This document shows positions 49,525-58,807 of a DNA stretch of 64,000 nucleotides, piece by piece. The notes under the pieces are model-generated. The model was not told where the DNA came from and made no database searches. It saw only the letters and a program-made list of their open reading frames with translations. Origin of the DNA: an uncultured Veillonellaceae bacterium (GTDB lineage Bacteria > Bacillota > Negativicutes > Veillonellales > Dialisteraceae); NCBI GenBank assembly GCA_958348245.1, contig CATVYJ010000005.1, positions 62,001 through 126,000 on the forward strand, given 5' to 3'. The number at the start of each line of letters is the position of its first letter. The stretch's first letter is position 1. A program made the position numbers and the translations under genes.

Positions 49525-52038
49525 ATGGAAGGAATCGATTCTCCCGGCGCGGACTGCATCCGGGTGCGCGGCGCGCGGGTGCACAATCTGAAACGTCTCG
49601 ACGTGGATATCCCGCTGGGCCGGCTCGTGGGCGTGGCGGGCGTGTCCGGCTCGGGCAAGTCGTCGCTTGCGCTCGGCGTGCTTTACGCGGAGGGGTCGCG
49701 GCGGTATCTCGAGGCGCTGTCGGCGTATACGCGGCGGCGCATGACGCAGGCGGCGGAAGCGAAGCTGGACAGCATCGACCATGTGCCGGCGGCGCTCGCG
49801 CTTCATCAGCGGCCCGCGGTACCGGGCATCCGGAGCACCTTCGGCACGGCGACGGAGCTCTTGAACAGCCTGCGTCTCATGTATTCCCGCCTCGGGAGCC
49901 ACCGCTGCCCCCGCGGCCACGTTCTCCCGCCCACGCCGGATGTGGCGGCCATGAAAAGGCTGAAATGCCCCGTGTGCGGCGCGGAATTTGAAGGGCCGAG
50001 CGCGGAGTCCTTTTCTTTCAACAGCGAAGGGGCCTGCCGGACCTGCGGCGGCACGGGGGTGGTGCGCACCGTGGACGAGGCGTCGCTCGTGCCGGACGAG
50101 TCGCTCACCATCGACGAGGGCGCGGTGGCCCCGTGGAAGTCGCTCATGTGGTCGCTCATGACGGACGTGTGCCGCGCCATGGGCGTCCGCACGGACGTGC
50201 CCTTCCGGGAGCTCACGCCGGAGGAGCGGGACATCGTCTTTCACGGGCCGGCGGTGAAGAAGCACATTTTCTACCATCCGAAGGGCAGCAACGACGCGGC
50301 GGAGCTGGACTTCACCTATTTCAGCGCGGTGCGCACCGTGGAGAACGCGCTCGCGAAGGTGAAGGACGAGAAAGGCATGAAACGCGTGGAGAAATTCCTG
50401 CGGCAGGACGTGTGCCCCGACTGCGGCGGCACGCGGCTCTGCGCAAAGGCGCGGACTACGACGCTCCGCGGGCTCACGCTGCCCGAGGCGTGCGCCATGA
50501 CGCTGGACGAGCTGCTGCCCTGGGTGGAGGCGGTGCCCGGAACGATGCCGCCCCTCCTCCGCGATATGGCGGAGAGCATCGCCGGCCAGTTTGTACACAC
50601 CGCGGCGCGCCTCATGGAGCTGGGCCTGGGGTATCTCTCCCTCGACCGGGCGGGGCCGACGCTCTCCACGGGGGAGCGCCAGCGGGTGCAGCTCGCCCGG
50701 GCCGTGCGGAACCGCACCACGGGCGTGCTCTATGTGCTGGACGAGCCGTCCATCGGCCTTCATCCGGCCAATGTGGACGGCCTGCTCCACATGGTGCGCG
50801 ATCTGGTGGAGCAGGGCAATTCGGTGGTGCTGGTGGATCACGACGTGCGGGTGCTCCGCGCGGCGGACTGGCTCATCGAGATGGGGCCCGGCGCGGGAGC
50901 CGGCGGAGGCCGCCTGCTCTACGCGGGGCCTGTGGAGGGCGCGGCGCGCTCGCCCGCGTCCGTCATCGGCCCGTTCCTTGCGGGAAGGGAAGCGGTGAAG
51001 GCCCGCGTGCGCGCGGCGCGGGAGGCGCTCTTTGCGCGCGGGACGATCGCCATGAAGACCGGCCCCCTTCACACGGTGCGCGCGCTCGACCTCGCCGTCC
51101 CGAAGGGGCGGCTCACGGCGGTGACGGGCGTGTCGGGCTCGGGCAAGACCACGCTCATCCTCGAGAGCCTCGTGCCGGCGCTCGCCGCGGCATCGGCGGG
51201 GACGGCGCTTCCCGCGCACGTGCGGTCCATCGACGCGGCGGGCATCCGGCGGGTGTGCCTCATCGACGCGGCCCCCATCGGGACGAACGTGCGCTCCACC
51301 GTGGCGACCTACAGCGGCGTGCTGGACGACCTGCGCCGGGCGTACGCAGGGACGGAAGAGGCGAAGGCCGCGGGATGGAAAGCGGGGGATTTCTCGTACA
51401 ATACGGGACGGCTCCGCTGCCCCGTGTGCGACGGCACGGGGCAGATCACCATGGACGTGCAGTTCCTGCCGGACGTGTCCGTGCCCTGCCCGTCCTGCGG
51501 CGGCTCGCGCTACGGCAGGGACGCGGAGGCGGTGAAGCGCGCCCCGAAAGGGGGCGGCGCGGCGCTGGCCCTGCCGGAGGTGCTCGCCCTCACGGCGGCG
51601 CAGGCGCTGGACGCGGTGAAGGATGTGAAGAAGGCCCGGGAAAAATTGCAGACGCTCGTGGACCTCGGCCTGGGCTATCTCACGCTCGGCGAGGCGACGC
51701 CCGCGCTCTCCGGCGGGGAGGCGCAGCGGCTGAAGCTCGCCGCGGAAATGGGCCGGCCCCAGGCGGACACGGTGTTTGTCTTCGACGAGCCCACCATCGG
51801 CCTGCATCCGCTGGACGTGGCGGCGCTCATCCGCATTTTCCAGTCGCTCATCGAGAGCGGCGCCACGGTGGTCGTCATCGAGCACGACCTCGACTTCATC
51901 GCCAACGCGGACTATGTGGTGGACATGGGGCCCGGCGGAGGAGACAAAGGGGGCCGCATCGTAGCGGCGGGCACGCCGGAGGAGATCGCCGCGTCCCCGG
52001 AGAGCGTCACCGGACGCTATCTCCGTGACCTCTTATAA
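49525..52038 (+). CDS. UvrA-like ABC ATPase (short form)
   Basis: 837 residues from ATG 49525 behind AAAAGGAGG. Two ABC modules: Walker A GVSGSGKSS near residue 39 and GVSGSGKTT in the second half; signatures LSTGERQR and LSGGEAQR; Walker B YVLDEPSIGLH and FVFDEPTIGLH. Zinc sites CPVC...CRTCGG and CPVCDG...CPSCGG are present. UvrA1 is about 940 residues; the shortfall lies in the N-terminal module where the UvrB-binding domain sits, so it resembles UvrA2/drug-resistance-associated UvrA paralogues. It may bind damaged DNA without recruiting UvrB. Confidence 0.88.
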   Translation: MEGIDSPGADCIRVRGARVHNLKRLDVDIPLGRLVGVAGVSGSGKSSLALGVLYAEGSRRYLEALSAYTRRRMTQAAEAKLDSIDHVPAALALHQRPAVPGIRSTFGTATELLNSLRLMYSRLGSHRCPRGHVLPPTPDVAAMKRLKCPVCGAEFEGPSAESFSFNSEGACRTCGGTGVVRTVDEASLVPDESLTIDEGAVAPWKSLMWSLMTDVCRAMGVRTDVPFRELTPEERDIVFHGPAVKKHIFYHPKGSNDAAELDFTYFSAVRTVENALAKVKDEKGMKRVEKFLRQDVCPDCGGTRLCAKARTTTLRGLTLPEACAMTLDELLPWVEAVPGTMPPLLRDMAESIAGQFVHTAARLMELGLGYLSLDRAGPTLSTGERQRVQLARAVRNRTTGVLYVLDEPSIGLHPANVDGLLHMVRDLVEQGNSVVLVDHDVRVLRAADWLIEMGPGAGAGGGRLLYAGPVEGAARSPASVIGPFLAGREAVKARVRAAREALFARGTIAMKTGPLHTVRALDLAVPKGRLTAVTGVSGSGKTTLILESLVPALAAASAGTALPAHVRSIDAAGIRRVCLIDAAPIGTNVRSTVATYSGVLDDLRRAYAGTEEAKAAGWKAGDFSYNTGRLRCPVCDGTGQITMDVQFLPDVSVPCPSCGGSRYGRDAEAVKRAPKGGGAALALPEVLALTAAQALDAVKDVKKAREKLQTLVDLGLGYLTLGEATPALSGGEAQRLKLAAEMGRPQADTVFVFDEPTIGLHPLDVAALIRIFQSLIESGATVVVIEHDLDFIANADYVVDMGPGGGDKGGRIVAAGTPEEIAASPESVTGRYLRDLL

Positions 52039-52049
52039 ATTTTTTCAGG

Positions 52050-52078
52050 AAGAGTACAGCCCGGCTGTGCTCTTTTTG
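52050..52078 (+). terminator. Terminator after UvrA-like gene
   Basis: AGAGTACAGC-CCG-GCTGTGCTCT (one mismatch) followed by T5. Confidence 0.85.
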
Positions 52079-52084
52079 TGTGGT

Positions 52085-52122
52085 ATGATAAAAGTAAAGC
52101 AAATCATTCAATCGCTTGATTT
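52085..52122 (+). promoter_or_regulatory. Promoter and operator of tetR-RND operon
   Basis: TATGAT at 52085-52090 is the -10. Just downstream the palindrome AAATCA-T-TCAA-TCGC-TTGA-TTT (52101-52122) covers the first transcribed bases, a suitable site for autorepression by the TetR protein encoded 15 bp later. Confidence 0.6.
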
Positions 52123-52137
52123 AATCAGGAGGGAAGC

Positions 52138-52923
52138 ATGGACAGAAAGGAAGCTCTCCTCGCGGCGGCGCGGGCGCTCTTCCGGGAGAAGGGCTACCGC
52201 GCGGCGTCGGTGCGGGCCATCGGCGAGGCGGCCGGCCTCGGCCCCGGCGCGGTGTCCTATTATTTCGGCGGCAAGCGCGCTCTCTACGAAGCGGCGTTTC
52301 CCGGGGAAAATCCCGAGGCGCAGGGCGTGAAGGCGCGCATCGAGGAGGCGGCGCTCGCGCTCTTCGCGGAGGCGGGGTACGAACGGGTCACCATCCGGGA
52401 CGTGGCGTCCGCCGCGGGGGTGAACAGCGCGGCCATTTCCTACTATTTCGGCGGCAAGGAAGAGCTGTACCGCGCGCTCCTGCGGCGCGCCGCGGCGCTG
52501 ATCGACGAATTGGAAGCCATTCTCGAGAGGGACCGGCCCGCGCCGGCGGAGGTGCTCCATCTATTCGGGGCGTTTCTGCGGCGCTTCGGGGAGGAGCAGC
52601 CCGCGGTGCTCCGGTTGATCGCGCGGGAGATCACGGGCGGCTCGGCGGTGTTCCGCGAATTTGTGGAGGAGCATCTCGCGGGGCTCATCGCGTGCGTGCG
52701 CCGCGCGGTGGCGGCGGGCGTGGCGGACGGCTCTTTCCGCCGGGAAGCGAAGCCCGAGGAGGCGTGCATCGCCTGGGGCGGCATGGTGTTCTTTTATTTT
52801 CTCTCGGCGGGTCTCCATCAGGCGGTGTCGCCGGAGCGGACGCTCACGCCCGGAGGCTATCTGGACGAGGCGTGGCGGATTTTCACGCGGGGCATTCTCC
52901 GCGGAGAGGAGGACGGACAATGA
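52138..52923 (+). CDS. TetR-family regulator with two HTH domains
   Basis: 261 residues. Residues 3-52 (AARALFREKGYRAASVRAIGEAAGLGPGAVSYYFGGKRALYEAAF) and again 66-113 (AALALFAEAGYERVTIRDVASAAGVNSAAISYYFGGKEELYRALL, quoted in part) are both complete TetR DNA-binding domains. The remaining 148 residues are the usual ligand-binding part. Ordinary TetR proteins have one HTH and about 190-210 residues. It is first in an operon with the RND pump genes and probably represses them. The double HTH may mean recognition of a longer or asymmetric operator. Confidence 0.9.
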   Translation: MDRKEALLAAARALFREKGYRAASVRAIGEAAGLGPGAVSYYFGGKRALYEAAFPGENPEAQGVKARIEEAALALFAEAGYERVTIRDVASAAGVNSAAISYYFGGKEELYRALLRRAAALIDELEAILERDRPAPAEVLHLFGAFLRRFGEEQPAVLRLIAREITGGSAVFREFVEEHLAGLIACVRRAVAAGVADGSFRREAKPEEACIAWGGMVFFYFLSAGLHQAVSPERTLTPGGYLDEAWRIFTRGILRGEEDGQ

Positions 52924-53990
52924 AACGGACAGACTGGGCCGCGGCGGCGGTGCTGATCGGCCTTTCCGCGGCGCTTGTCGGCTGCGGGGGCGCGGGGACG
53001 GCGTCCGCGCAGGAGGCGGCGCCTCTCGTGAAGACCATGACGGTGGGGGCGGAGACGGAGGGCGCGCGGCGCACCTTCTCCGGGACGGTGCACGGCGTCT
53101 TCGAGTCGCCCGTCGCCTTCCAGACGGGCGGGCGCGTCACCGCGCGCTATGTGGCGGCGGGCGACCGGGTGTCCGCGGGGCAGACGCTCTTCCAGGTAGA
53201 CTCGAAGGACGCGGAGGAGCAGGCCGCGGCGGCGCAGAGCGCGGTGGTCTCCGCGGAGGCCCAGATGGATCTCGCCGCGTCCACGCGGAAGCGGTACGCG
53301 CAGCTTCATGCGGAGGACGCCATCTCCGACCTCGCCATGGACCAGACGGAGAACCAGTACAAGCTGGCCGCGGCCCAGCTCGCCCAGGCCCGGGCGGCGC
53401 TCTCCCGCGCGGAGAACGCCCTCTCCTTCACCACGCTCACCGCGGACCGGGACGGCATCATTGGTTCGACCCTGTGCGAAGTGGGACAGGTGGTGGCGGC
53501 GGGTACGCCGGCGGCGCTCATCGTGGACGACTCCGGCCTCGACGTGTACATTTCCTTTACGGAAAAACAGTACGGCGCGTACGCCGTGGGCGCAACCTGC
53601 ACAGTGACTTTCTGGGCGCTGCCCGGCGTGACTGTGGAGGGCGTCGTGCGGGAGAAAGCCGCCTCGCCCGATACGACGACCGGCACGTATGACGTGAAGG
53701 TGTCCCTGAAAGATCCGCCGCCCACCGTGGCCGTGGGCATGACGGCGGAAGTGACCTTCCCCGCGCCGGAAGGGAAAAAGGCGGTGACGGTGCCGCTCTC
53801 CGCCATGGCGGGAGACAGCGCGGAGCCCGCCGTGTGGGTCGTGAAGGACGGGACGGTGCGGCGCGTCCCCGTCACGGCGGGCGCATACGGCGAGGATACG
53901 GTGGAGATCACGGAGGGCCTTTCGCCGGGCGACGTGGTGGTCACCGCGGGAGCGCAGCGCCTCACTGAGGGCGAAGCGGTCCGCACATGA
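52920..53990 (+). CDS. RND efflux membrane-fusion lipoprotein
   Basis: 356 residues, start overlapping the tetR stop (ATGA). The signal peptide has a lipobox ending LVGC (Cys about 22). Order of domains: barrel-sandwich/lipoyl halves (FQTGGRVTARYVAAGDRVSAGQTLFQVD and LTADRDGIIGSTLCEVGQ) around a long alpha hairpin of Ala/Gln-rich heptads (about 93-155), then beta-barrel and membrane-proximal domains. It links the RND pump to the outer membrane. The start of the pump overlaps its stop. Confidence 0.92.
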   Translation: MKRTDWAAAAVLIGLSAALVGCGGAGTASAQEAAPLVKTMTVGAETEGARRTFSGTVHGVFESPVAFQTGGRVTARYVAAGDRVSAGQTLFQVDSKDAEEQAAAAQSAVVSAEAQMDLAASTRKRYAQLHAEDAISDLAMDQTENQYKLAAAQLAQARAALSRAENALSFTTLTADRDGIIGSTLCEVGQVVAAGTPAALIVDDSGLDVYISFTEKQYGAYAVGATCTVTFWALPGVTVEGVVREKAASPDTTTGTYDVKVSLKDPPPTVAVGMTAEVTFPAPEGKKAVTVPLSAMAGDSAEPAVWVVKDGTVRRVPVTAGAYGEDTVEITEGLSPGDVVVTAGAQRLTEGEAVRT

Positions 53991-56900
53991 AAGGGGTCAA
54001 CCTGGCGGAGTGGGCCATCCGCCATAAGCAGATCGTGTATTTCTTCATCGCCGCCATCCTGCTGGGCGGGGTGTGGTCCTATTTCCATCTGGGGCGCAGC
54101 GAGGACCCGGACTTCACCATCCGCCAGATGGTGGTGACCGCCGCCTGGCCCGGCGCGACGGCGGAGGAAATCACCGAGCAGGTGACGGACCCGCTGGAAA
54201 AGAAGCTCCAGGATACGCGCGGCCTGGACTATCTCAAATCGTTCACCCACGACGGGAAGACCATCATCTACGTGAATCTCCTGGACAGCGTGCCCGCGGA
54301 CGACGTGCAGACCCGGTGGCACGAGGTGCGGAACATGGTGGACGACGTGTGGGGGACGCTCCCCGCGGGCGTGGTGGGTCCCGTCATCAACGACCGCTTC
54401 GACGACGTGTACGGCTCCATCTACGCCGTGACGGGCGACGGCTTTTCCTGGGAAGAGAAGCGGAAATACGCGGAAGCGCTGCGCCAGCGGCTCCTCTCCG
54501 TGGAGGACGTGCAGCGGGTGGACCTCCTCGGCGTGCAGGAGCAGACCATCTACGTGGAGATGGATCAGAATAAGCTCGCCTCTTTTGGCATGAGCCCCTC
54601 CGATGTGTTTCAGCTCATCCGGCAGCAGGGGAGCATGACGCCCTCGGGCATGATCCGCACGGATTCGCGCAATGTGGCGCTCCGCGTGGACGGGCTGCTG
54701 CCCACGGCGGAGGCGGTGCGGGCCATCCCCCTCCACGCGGGGGAGCGGTCGTTCCATCTGGGCGATGTGGCGGAGGTGACGCAGACCTACGCGGACCCGC
54801 CGTCGGCGCTCATGTATTTCAACGGCAGGCCCGCCGTGGGCGTGGCCATTTCCATGACGCCCGGCGGGGACAATCTGAAGCTGGGCGACAATCTCGCCCG
54901 GGCGGTGGAGGCCATGCGGGCGGAGCTGCCCGCGGGCCTCTCGGTGGAGCTCGTGGCGGACCAGCCGAAAGTGGTGAATAACTCTATTCGCGAATTTACG
55001 GAAGCGCTGCTCGAAGCGCTGGTCATCGTCATGGCGGTGAGCTTCTTCTCCCTGGGCCTTCGGAGCGGCTTCGTGCTCGCCCTCTGCGTGCCCGTGGTGG
55101 TGTGCGCGGCGTTTCTCTTCATGGCGTGGAAGGGCATCGACCTTCACATCGTGTCTCTCGGCTCGCTCATCGTGTCCCTCGGCCTCCTTGTGGACGACGC
55201 CATCATCGTCATCGAGATGATGCAGGTGAAGCTCGAAGAAGGGGCGGACCGCATGGAAGCGGCGGAGGGCGCGTACCGGGCGTGCGCGCTCCCCATGCTC
55301 GCGGGGACGCTCGTCACCGCGGCGGGGTTCCTGCCGGTGGCGCTCGCCGAAGGGCAGACCGCGGAGTACACCAGCTCCCTCTTCTGGGTCATCGCGGGGA
55401 CGCTTCTCCTGTCGTGGCTCGCGTCCATCTTCGTCTCCCCCGTGCTGGGCTACCGGTTCATCCGCATCGGGAAGACGCCGCCGTGGAAGCACGCCGTCCA
55501 CGAAAAGGCGTACGCGTTCTTTTACAGAGCCATCCGCGGCGCGGTGCGGTACCGGAAAGCGGTGACGGCGGGGACGCTCGCGCTCTTCCTGTGCGCCGTG
55601 GGCACGTATCCGCTCATCCATCAGGAATTTTTCCCGCCCTCCGTGCGGCCCGAGCTCATTCTCGACGTGAATCTCCCCGGCGGCGCGTCCATCCGGGATA
55701 CGGAGCGCGTCATGCACGGCATCGAGGACAGCCTCTACGGCGACCGGCGCGTGGCGTCCTTTGCGACGTACATCGGCGACTCTTCCCCGCGGTTCATCCT
55801 GCTCTTCGACCCGCTCCCGCCGGAAGACGGCCACGGGCAGATGATCCTCACCGCGCGGGACACGGAGAGCCGGGACGCGCTCCGGGACGAACTGACGCGG
55901 CGCATGGCGGACGAGTATCCCGAGGCGCGGTCGCACATCCGCTACATCACCACCGGGCCGCCCGCGGAGTACCCGGTGATGCTCCGCCTCCGCGGCCCCG
56001 ATGCGGCCCAGACCGCGGCCCTCGCGGAGGAAGCGCTCGCGCTCATGAAGACCCATCCGCAGGTGACGAACGCCAGCATGAACTGGCCGGAGACGACCCC
56101 CGCGGTGCGGCTCACCATCGACCAGGACAAGGTGCGGACCCTCGGCCTCGACAACTACGCCGTATCGCAGGACCTGTACGCCAAGCTCTCGGGCTACACC
56201 ATCAGCGAATCCTATCAGGGAGATCAGCTCGTGCCGGTGACTTTCCGCCTTGAAGGAAAGGGCGCGGCCCATCTGGCGGGCCTCGCGTCGCTGCCCGTTC
56301 AAGCGGGGAGCGGACGGACCGTGCCCCTCGGGGACATCGCGGATATTTCCTACGACAACGAAATCACCACGGTCTGGCGGCGAAATGCCTTCCCCTGCGT
56401 GACGCTCCGGGCGGACGTGGCGAACGGCGGCAAGTCCGACTCGGTCACGCGCGCCCTCTATGAAGAGACGCTGAAAGACTTCCGGGCGCGGCTTCCCGCG
56501 GGCTATACGCTCGAGACGGACGGCACGCTGGAAAAGAGCGAGGACTCCCTCGCGCAGATCCTCGCACCGGTGCCCGCGGTGGTCTTCGTCGTGCTGGCCA
56601 TCCTCATGTTTGAGCTGAAACAGCTCAAGCCCATGGCCATCGCCGCCGTGTCGGGGCCGCTCGGCCTCATCGGCTGCTTCCTCACGCTCGCCGTCACGGG
56701 CGAGCCGCTGGGATTTGTGGCCATCGTGGGCATGCTCGCCATCATGGGCATGGTCATCCGGAACAGCATCATCCTCCTCGACCAGATCCGGCAGCATCTC
56801 GAGGAGGGGCTCTCGCCGTACCGCGCGGTGATTGACTCGGCGGTGCTCCGCTTCCGGCCCATCATGCTCACCTCCATGGCGGAGGTGCTCGGCATGATTC

Positions 56901-57055
56901 CCCTCCTGCCGAATCCCTTCTGGGCGCCCATGTCGGCGGCGTTCATCGGCGGCCTTCTCGTGGCGACGCCTCTCGGCCTCCTCTTCGTGCCTGCGCTGTA
57001 CGCGCTGTGGTACGGCGTGGAGGACACGGGCGAGAAGGGCGCGTGGGAAAAATAA
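53987..57055 (+). CDS. RND multidrug efflux pump, AcrB/MexB-type
   Basis: 1022 residues with 12 helices and two large periplasmic loops. The proton-relay pair Asp-Asp is in GLLVDDAIIVIEMM (helix 4). N-terminal HxxYFFIAAILLGGVWSYFHLGRSEDP and ending LFVPALYALWYGVEDT are typical of the family. It exports drugs or lipids using the proton gradient. No outer-membrane channel gene (TolC-like) follows, so it must borrow one. Start overlaps the adaptor stop by four bases. Confidence 0.94.
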   Translation: MKGVNLAEWAIRHKQIVYFFIAAILLGGVWSYFHLGRSEDPDFTIRQMVVTAAWPGATAEEITEQVTDPLEKKLQDTRGLDYLKSFTHDGKTIIYVNLLDSVPADDVQTRWHEVRNMVDDVWGTLPAGVVGPVINDRFDDVYGSIYAVTGDGFSWEEKRKYAEALRQRLLSVEDVQRVDLLGVQEQTIYVEMDQNKLASFGMSPSDVFQLIRQQGSMTPSGMIRTDSRNVALRVDGLLPTAEAVRAIPLHAGERSFHLGDVAEVTQTYADPPSALMYFNGRPAVGVAISMTPGGDNLKLGDNLARAVEAMRAELPAGLSVELVADQPKVVNNSIREFTEALLEALVIVMAVSFFSLGLRSGFVLALCVPVVVCAAFLFMAWKGIDLHIVSLGSLIVSLGLLVDDAIIVIEMMQVKLEEGADRMEAAEGAYRACALPMLAGTLVTAAGFLPVALAEGQTAEYTSSLFWVIAGTLLLSWLASIFVSPVLGYRFIRIGKTPPWKHAVHEKAYAFFYRAIRGAVRYRKAVTAGTLALFLCAVGTYPLIHQEFFPPSVRPELILDVNLPGGASIRDTERVMHGIEDSLYGDRRVASFATYIGDSSPRFILLFDPLPPEDGHGQMILTARDTESRDALRDELTRRMADEYPEARSHIRYITTGPPAEYPVMLRLRGPDAAQTAALAEEALALMKTHPQVTNASMNWPETTPAVRLTIDQDKVRTLGLDNYAVSQDLYAKLSGYTISESYQGDQLVPVTFRLEGKGAAHLAGLASLPVQAGSGRTVPLGDIADISYDNEITTVWRRNAFPCVTLRADVANGGKSDSVTRALYEETLKDFRARLPAGYTLETDGTLEKSEDSLAQILAPVPAVVFVVLAILMFELKQLKPMAIAAVSGPLGLIGCFLTLAVTGEPLGFVAIVGMLAIMGMVIRNSIILLDQIRQHLEEGLSPYRAVIDSAVLRFRPIMLTSMAEVLGMIPLLPNPFWAPMSAAFIGGLLVATPLGLLFVPALYALWYGVEDTGEKGAWEK

Positions 57056-57056
57056 A

Positions 57057-57107
57057 CGCAAAAAAAATATCCCGTGCAGCAGGCGGTCTGCATGGGATAT
57101 TTTTTAT
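57057..57107. terminator. Bidirectional terminator
   Basis: AAAAAAATATCCC pairs with GGGATATTTTTT across a region that itself pairs (GCAG/CTGC). It separates the pump gene from the converging minus-strand gene. Confidence 0.85.
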
Positions 57108-57874
57108 TTCCGAAACGCCCGGCCTTCTTCGAGGGCGGCGAGATTCGCCAGGAGCGGCGGCCACAGGCGGCCCCGCAGGTCGAAGCTCCAGGGATTGCGG
57201 TACACCGCGGTGACGATAGCCAGCGCCGACGCGAGCATGAGGTGCATCGCCCGGAGGATTTCTTCATTGCACCGGCGCACGTCCCGGAGGAAATCGGGAG
57301 AATTGCTGTGAAAGGCGGCGCTCGCCCGCCGGTCCAGCTGCCGCAGCGTCCGGTGAAACGGCGCGAGGGCCGGGAGCGACGCGGAGAGGCTCGGGGGAAG
57401 CGGGGCCATCCTGGCGTAGCGCGTGAGCCGCGTCGCCCGATGGAGGCGGCCGTCCCGTCCGCGGTACGACGCCCAGCCGGGGAGTTCTTTCCGGAGGCGG
57501 CCGTACGCCGCGTCCGCTTCGGCGCTCGCCCCGGCGCTCTCCGCGGCGAGGTACCGCCAGTACCAGTAGGAGAGTCCTTTCGTGGACCAGCCGTTGTACA
57601 GGTCGGCGTAATTTTCCAGCATGTGCCGCAGGAGCCCGTAGGGGAGGCTCGTCTCTCCCGCCCGGCCCGAGGCGAGATTGTCCGAGAGGATGAGCGCGAG
57701 GGCGATGAAGGCGGACGCCGTGCGGTGGTACAGCCAGAACGCGTAGTCCGCGCGGATGGAGTGGCCGCCCGCGCGGGCCGACGCGAGAAACGCGTCCTCC
57801 GCCTCGAAGTCTTTGAGCGCGCGGACGGTCTCTTCGAGCCGCCGCGAAAAATCGTCTGTGAGCGCGAGCGACAT
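57104..57874 (-). CDS. Unrecognised cytosolic helical protein
   Basis: 256 residues from ATG 57874, chosen because AAAGGAGG lies 6 nt upstream; an earlier in-frame ATG at 57892 is inside that site. All-helical, rich in Ala, Leu and Arg, no signal or membrane helix apart from hydrophobic stretches near 55-70 and 215-230. The segment SLPYGLLRHMLENYADLYNGWSTKG resembles DUF5677-type proteins, weakly. Function unknown. Confidence 0.6.
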   Translation of the reverse strand: MSLALTDDFSRRLEETVRALKDFEAEDAFLASARAGGHSIRADYAFWLYHRTASAFIALALILSDNLASGRAGETSLPYGLLRHMLENYADLYNGWSTKGLSYWYWRYLAAESAGASAEADAAYGRLRKELPGWASYRGRDGRLHRATRLTRYARMAPLPPSLSASLPALAPFHRTLRQLDRRASAAFHSNSPDFLRDVRRCNEEILRAMHLMLASALAIVTAVYRNPWSFDLRGRLWPPLLANLAALEEGRAFRK

Positions 57875-57954
57875 GGCGCGCCTCCTTTCCATTTTTCTCC
57901 ATTATACAGGAACGGGGCACGGAAAACGAAGCGGCCCTGCGCGTTCCTTCCGCG

Positions 57955-58119
57955 TCAGGCCATGGCGTAGAGCTGTTCGTACGGGCTCGCCGTGTTCGGC
58001 GTGAGCGCGTAGAACCGGTGCGGGAGGAGGCGGCTCATGGGCGCGGCGAAGGCGGCGCAGTACGCCTCGAGATGCGGACGGAGCGCGTCCGCCGCGAGCG
58101 TCTGTGCGTCGATCTGCAT
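57955..58119 (-). CDS. Small protein of 54 residues, unknown
   Basis: ATG 58119 is preceded by AAGGAGG, and the frame ends in TGA at 57955. The sequence starts MQIDAQTLAADALRPHLEAY and ends EQLYAMA. It lies 12 nt downstream of the glutamate synthase remnant. It might be a real small gene or a leftover of the same decayed locus; no family is recognised. Confidence 0.5.
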   Translation of the reverse strand: MQIDAQTLAADALRPHLEAYCAAFAAPMSRLLPHRFYALTPNTASPYEQLYAMA

Positions 58120-58131
58120 ACCGATCCCTCC

Positions 58132-58485
58132 TTATCTGCCGGCGTGCGGCACGCCGAGAATGCACAGCTCCGCGTCGGTGAGGTCCACGCCGCGCAGCAT
58201 GAGCCGGTTCCCCCGGAGCGCTTCGATGGAATGGATGCCCATGCCGCCCATGAGCTCCTTGATTTCCCGGGTCCAGGCGGTGACGAGGAGGATGAGATGG
58301 TCCCGCGCCTCGCCGGGGTCGCCCCGGCGCACGAGGTAGTCGATGATGTATGTGATGACCTCCGTGTCCGTCTGGAGCGCGCAGTGGCAGCCGAATATTT
58401 CCAGGAAGCGCCGGTTCGCGTCGTACGAGGAGATTTCCCCGTTGTGCACTACGGAATAGTCGAGCAGCGCGAAGGGATGTGCACC
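58132..58485 (-). pseudogene. Glutamate synthase remnant (glutaminase piece joined to another GltB piece)
   Basis: The frame ending at 58132 encodes GAHPFALLDYSVVHNGEISSYDANRR...QTDTEVITYIIDYLVRR, an internal part of the class II glutaminase domain of archaeal-type glutamate synthase (GltB1). It is followed without break by TREIKELMGGMGIHSIEALRGNR...ELCILGVPHAGR, which looks like the C-terminal end of an FMN-binding glutamate synthase domain. The catalytic N-terminal Cys region and the whole FMN core are missing. I infer an internal deletion plus loss of the 5' end. The glutaminase match is solid; the C-terminal match is a judgement. Confidence 0.7.
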
Positions 58486-58775
58486 TCTCCTTCCAATGGC
58501 ATGGTCATCCCTCCCGCATCCGGCGGATCGGCCCGCCGGGAGTTGTTTCTTCCCCGTTTTCCCGCGCCAGGCAGATCCGGGCGGCCTCGATGAGACGGTC
58601 CGCGTCCGCGAAAGGGGCGCAGAAAAAGGCGGACATCGATGCGGCCCGCCTTCAGGAATGGAAAATGTGAAATTGGTCTCATTACAGGGAAACGCCGCGG
58701 CGGGGACAAATTGATTTCCCGCATGCGGCAAATGATGAAAACTATGGCGCAGGCGGAAATGTGCTGCGCGCAAAA
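58486..58775. other. Gene-free stretch upstream of the remnant
   Basis: Reading frames cross this region but show no similarity to the missing glutaminase N-terminus and no ribosome binding site. It may be debris left by the deletion that truncated the glutamate synthase gene. No repeat-family motif or tRNA is seen. Confidence 0.45.
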
Positions 58776-58800
58776 AAACAGCCCCGGAGGAGCTGCATTG
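58776..58800 (-). terminator. Terminator after SDR gene
   Basis: On the minus strand AGCTCC-TCC-GGGGCT followed by T7, just past the stop at 58808. Confidence 0.8.
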
Positions 58801-58807
58801 GAAAATT

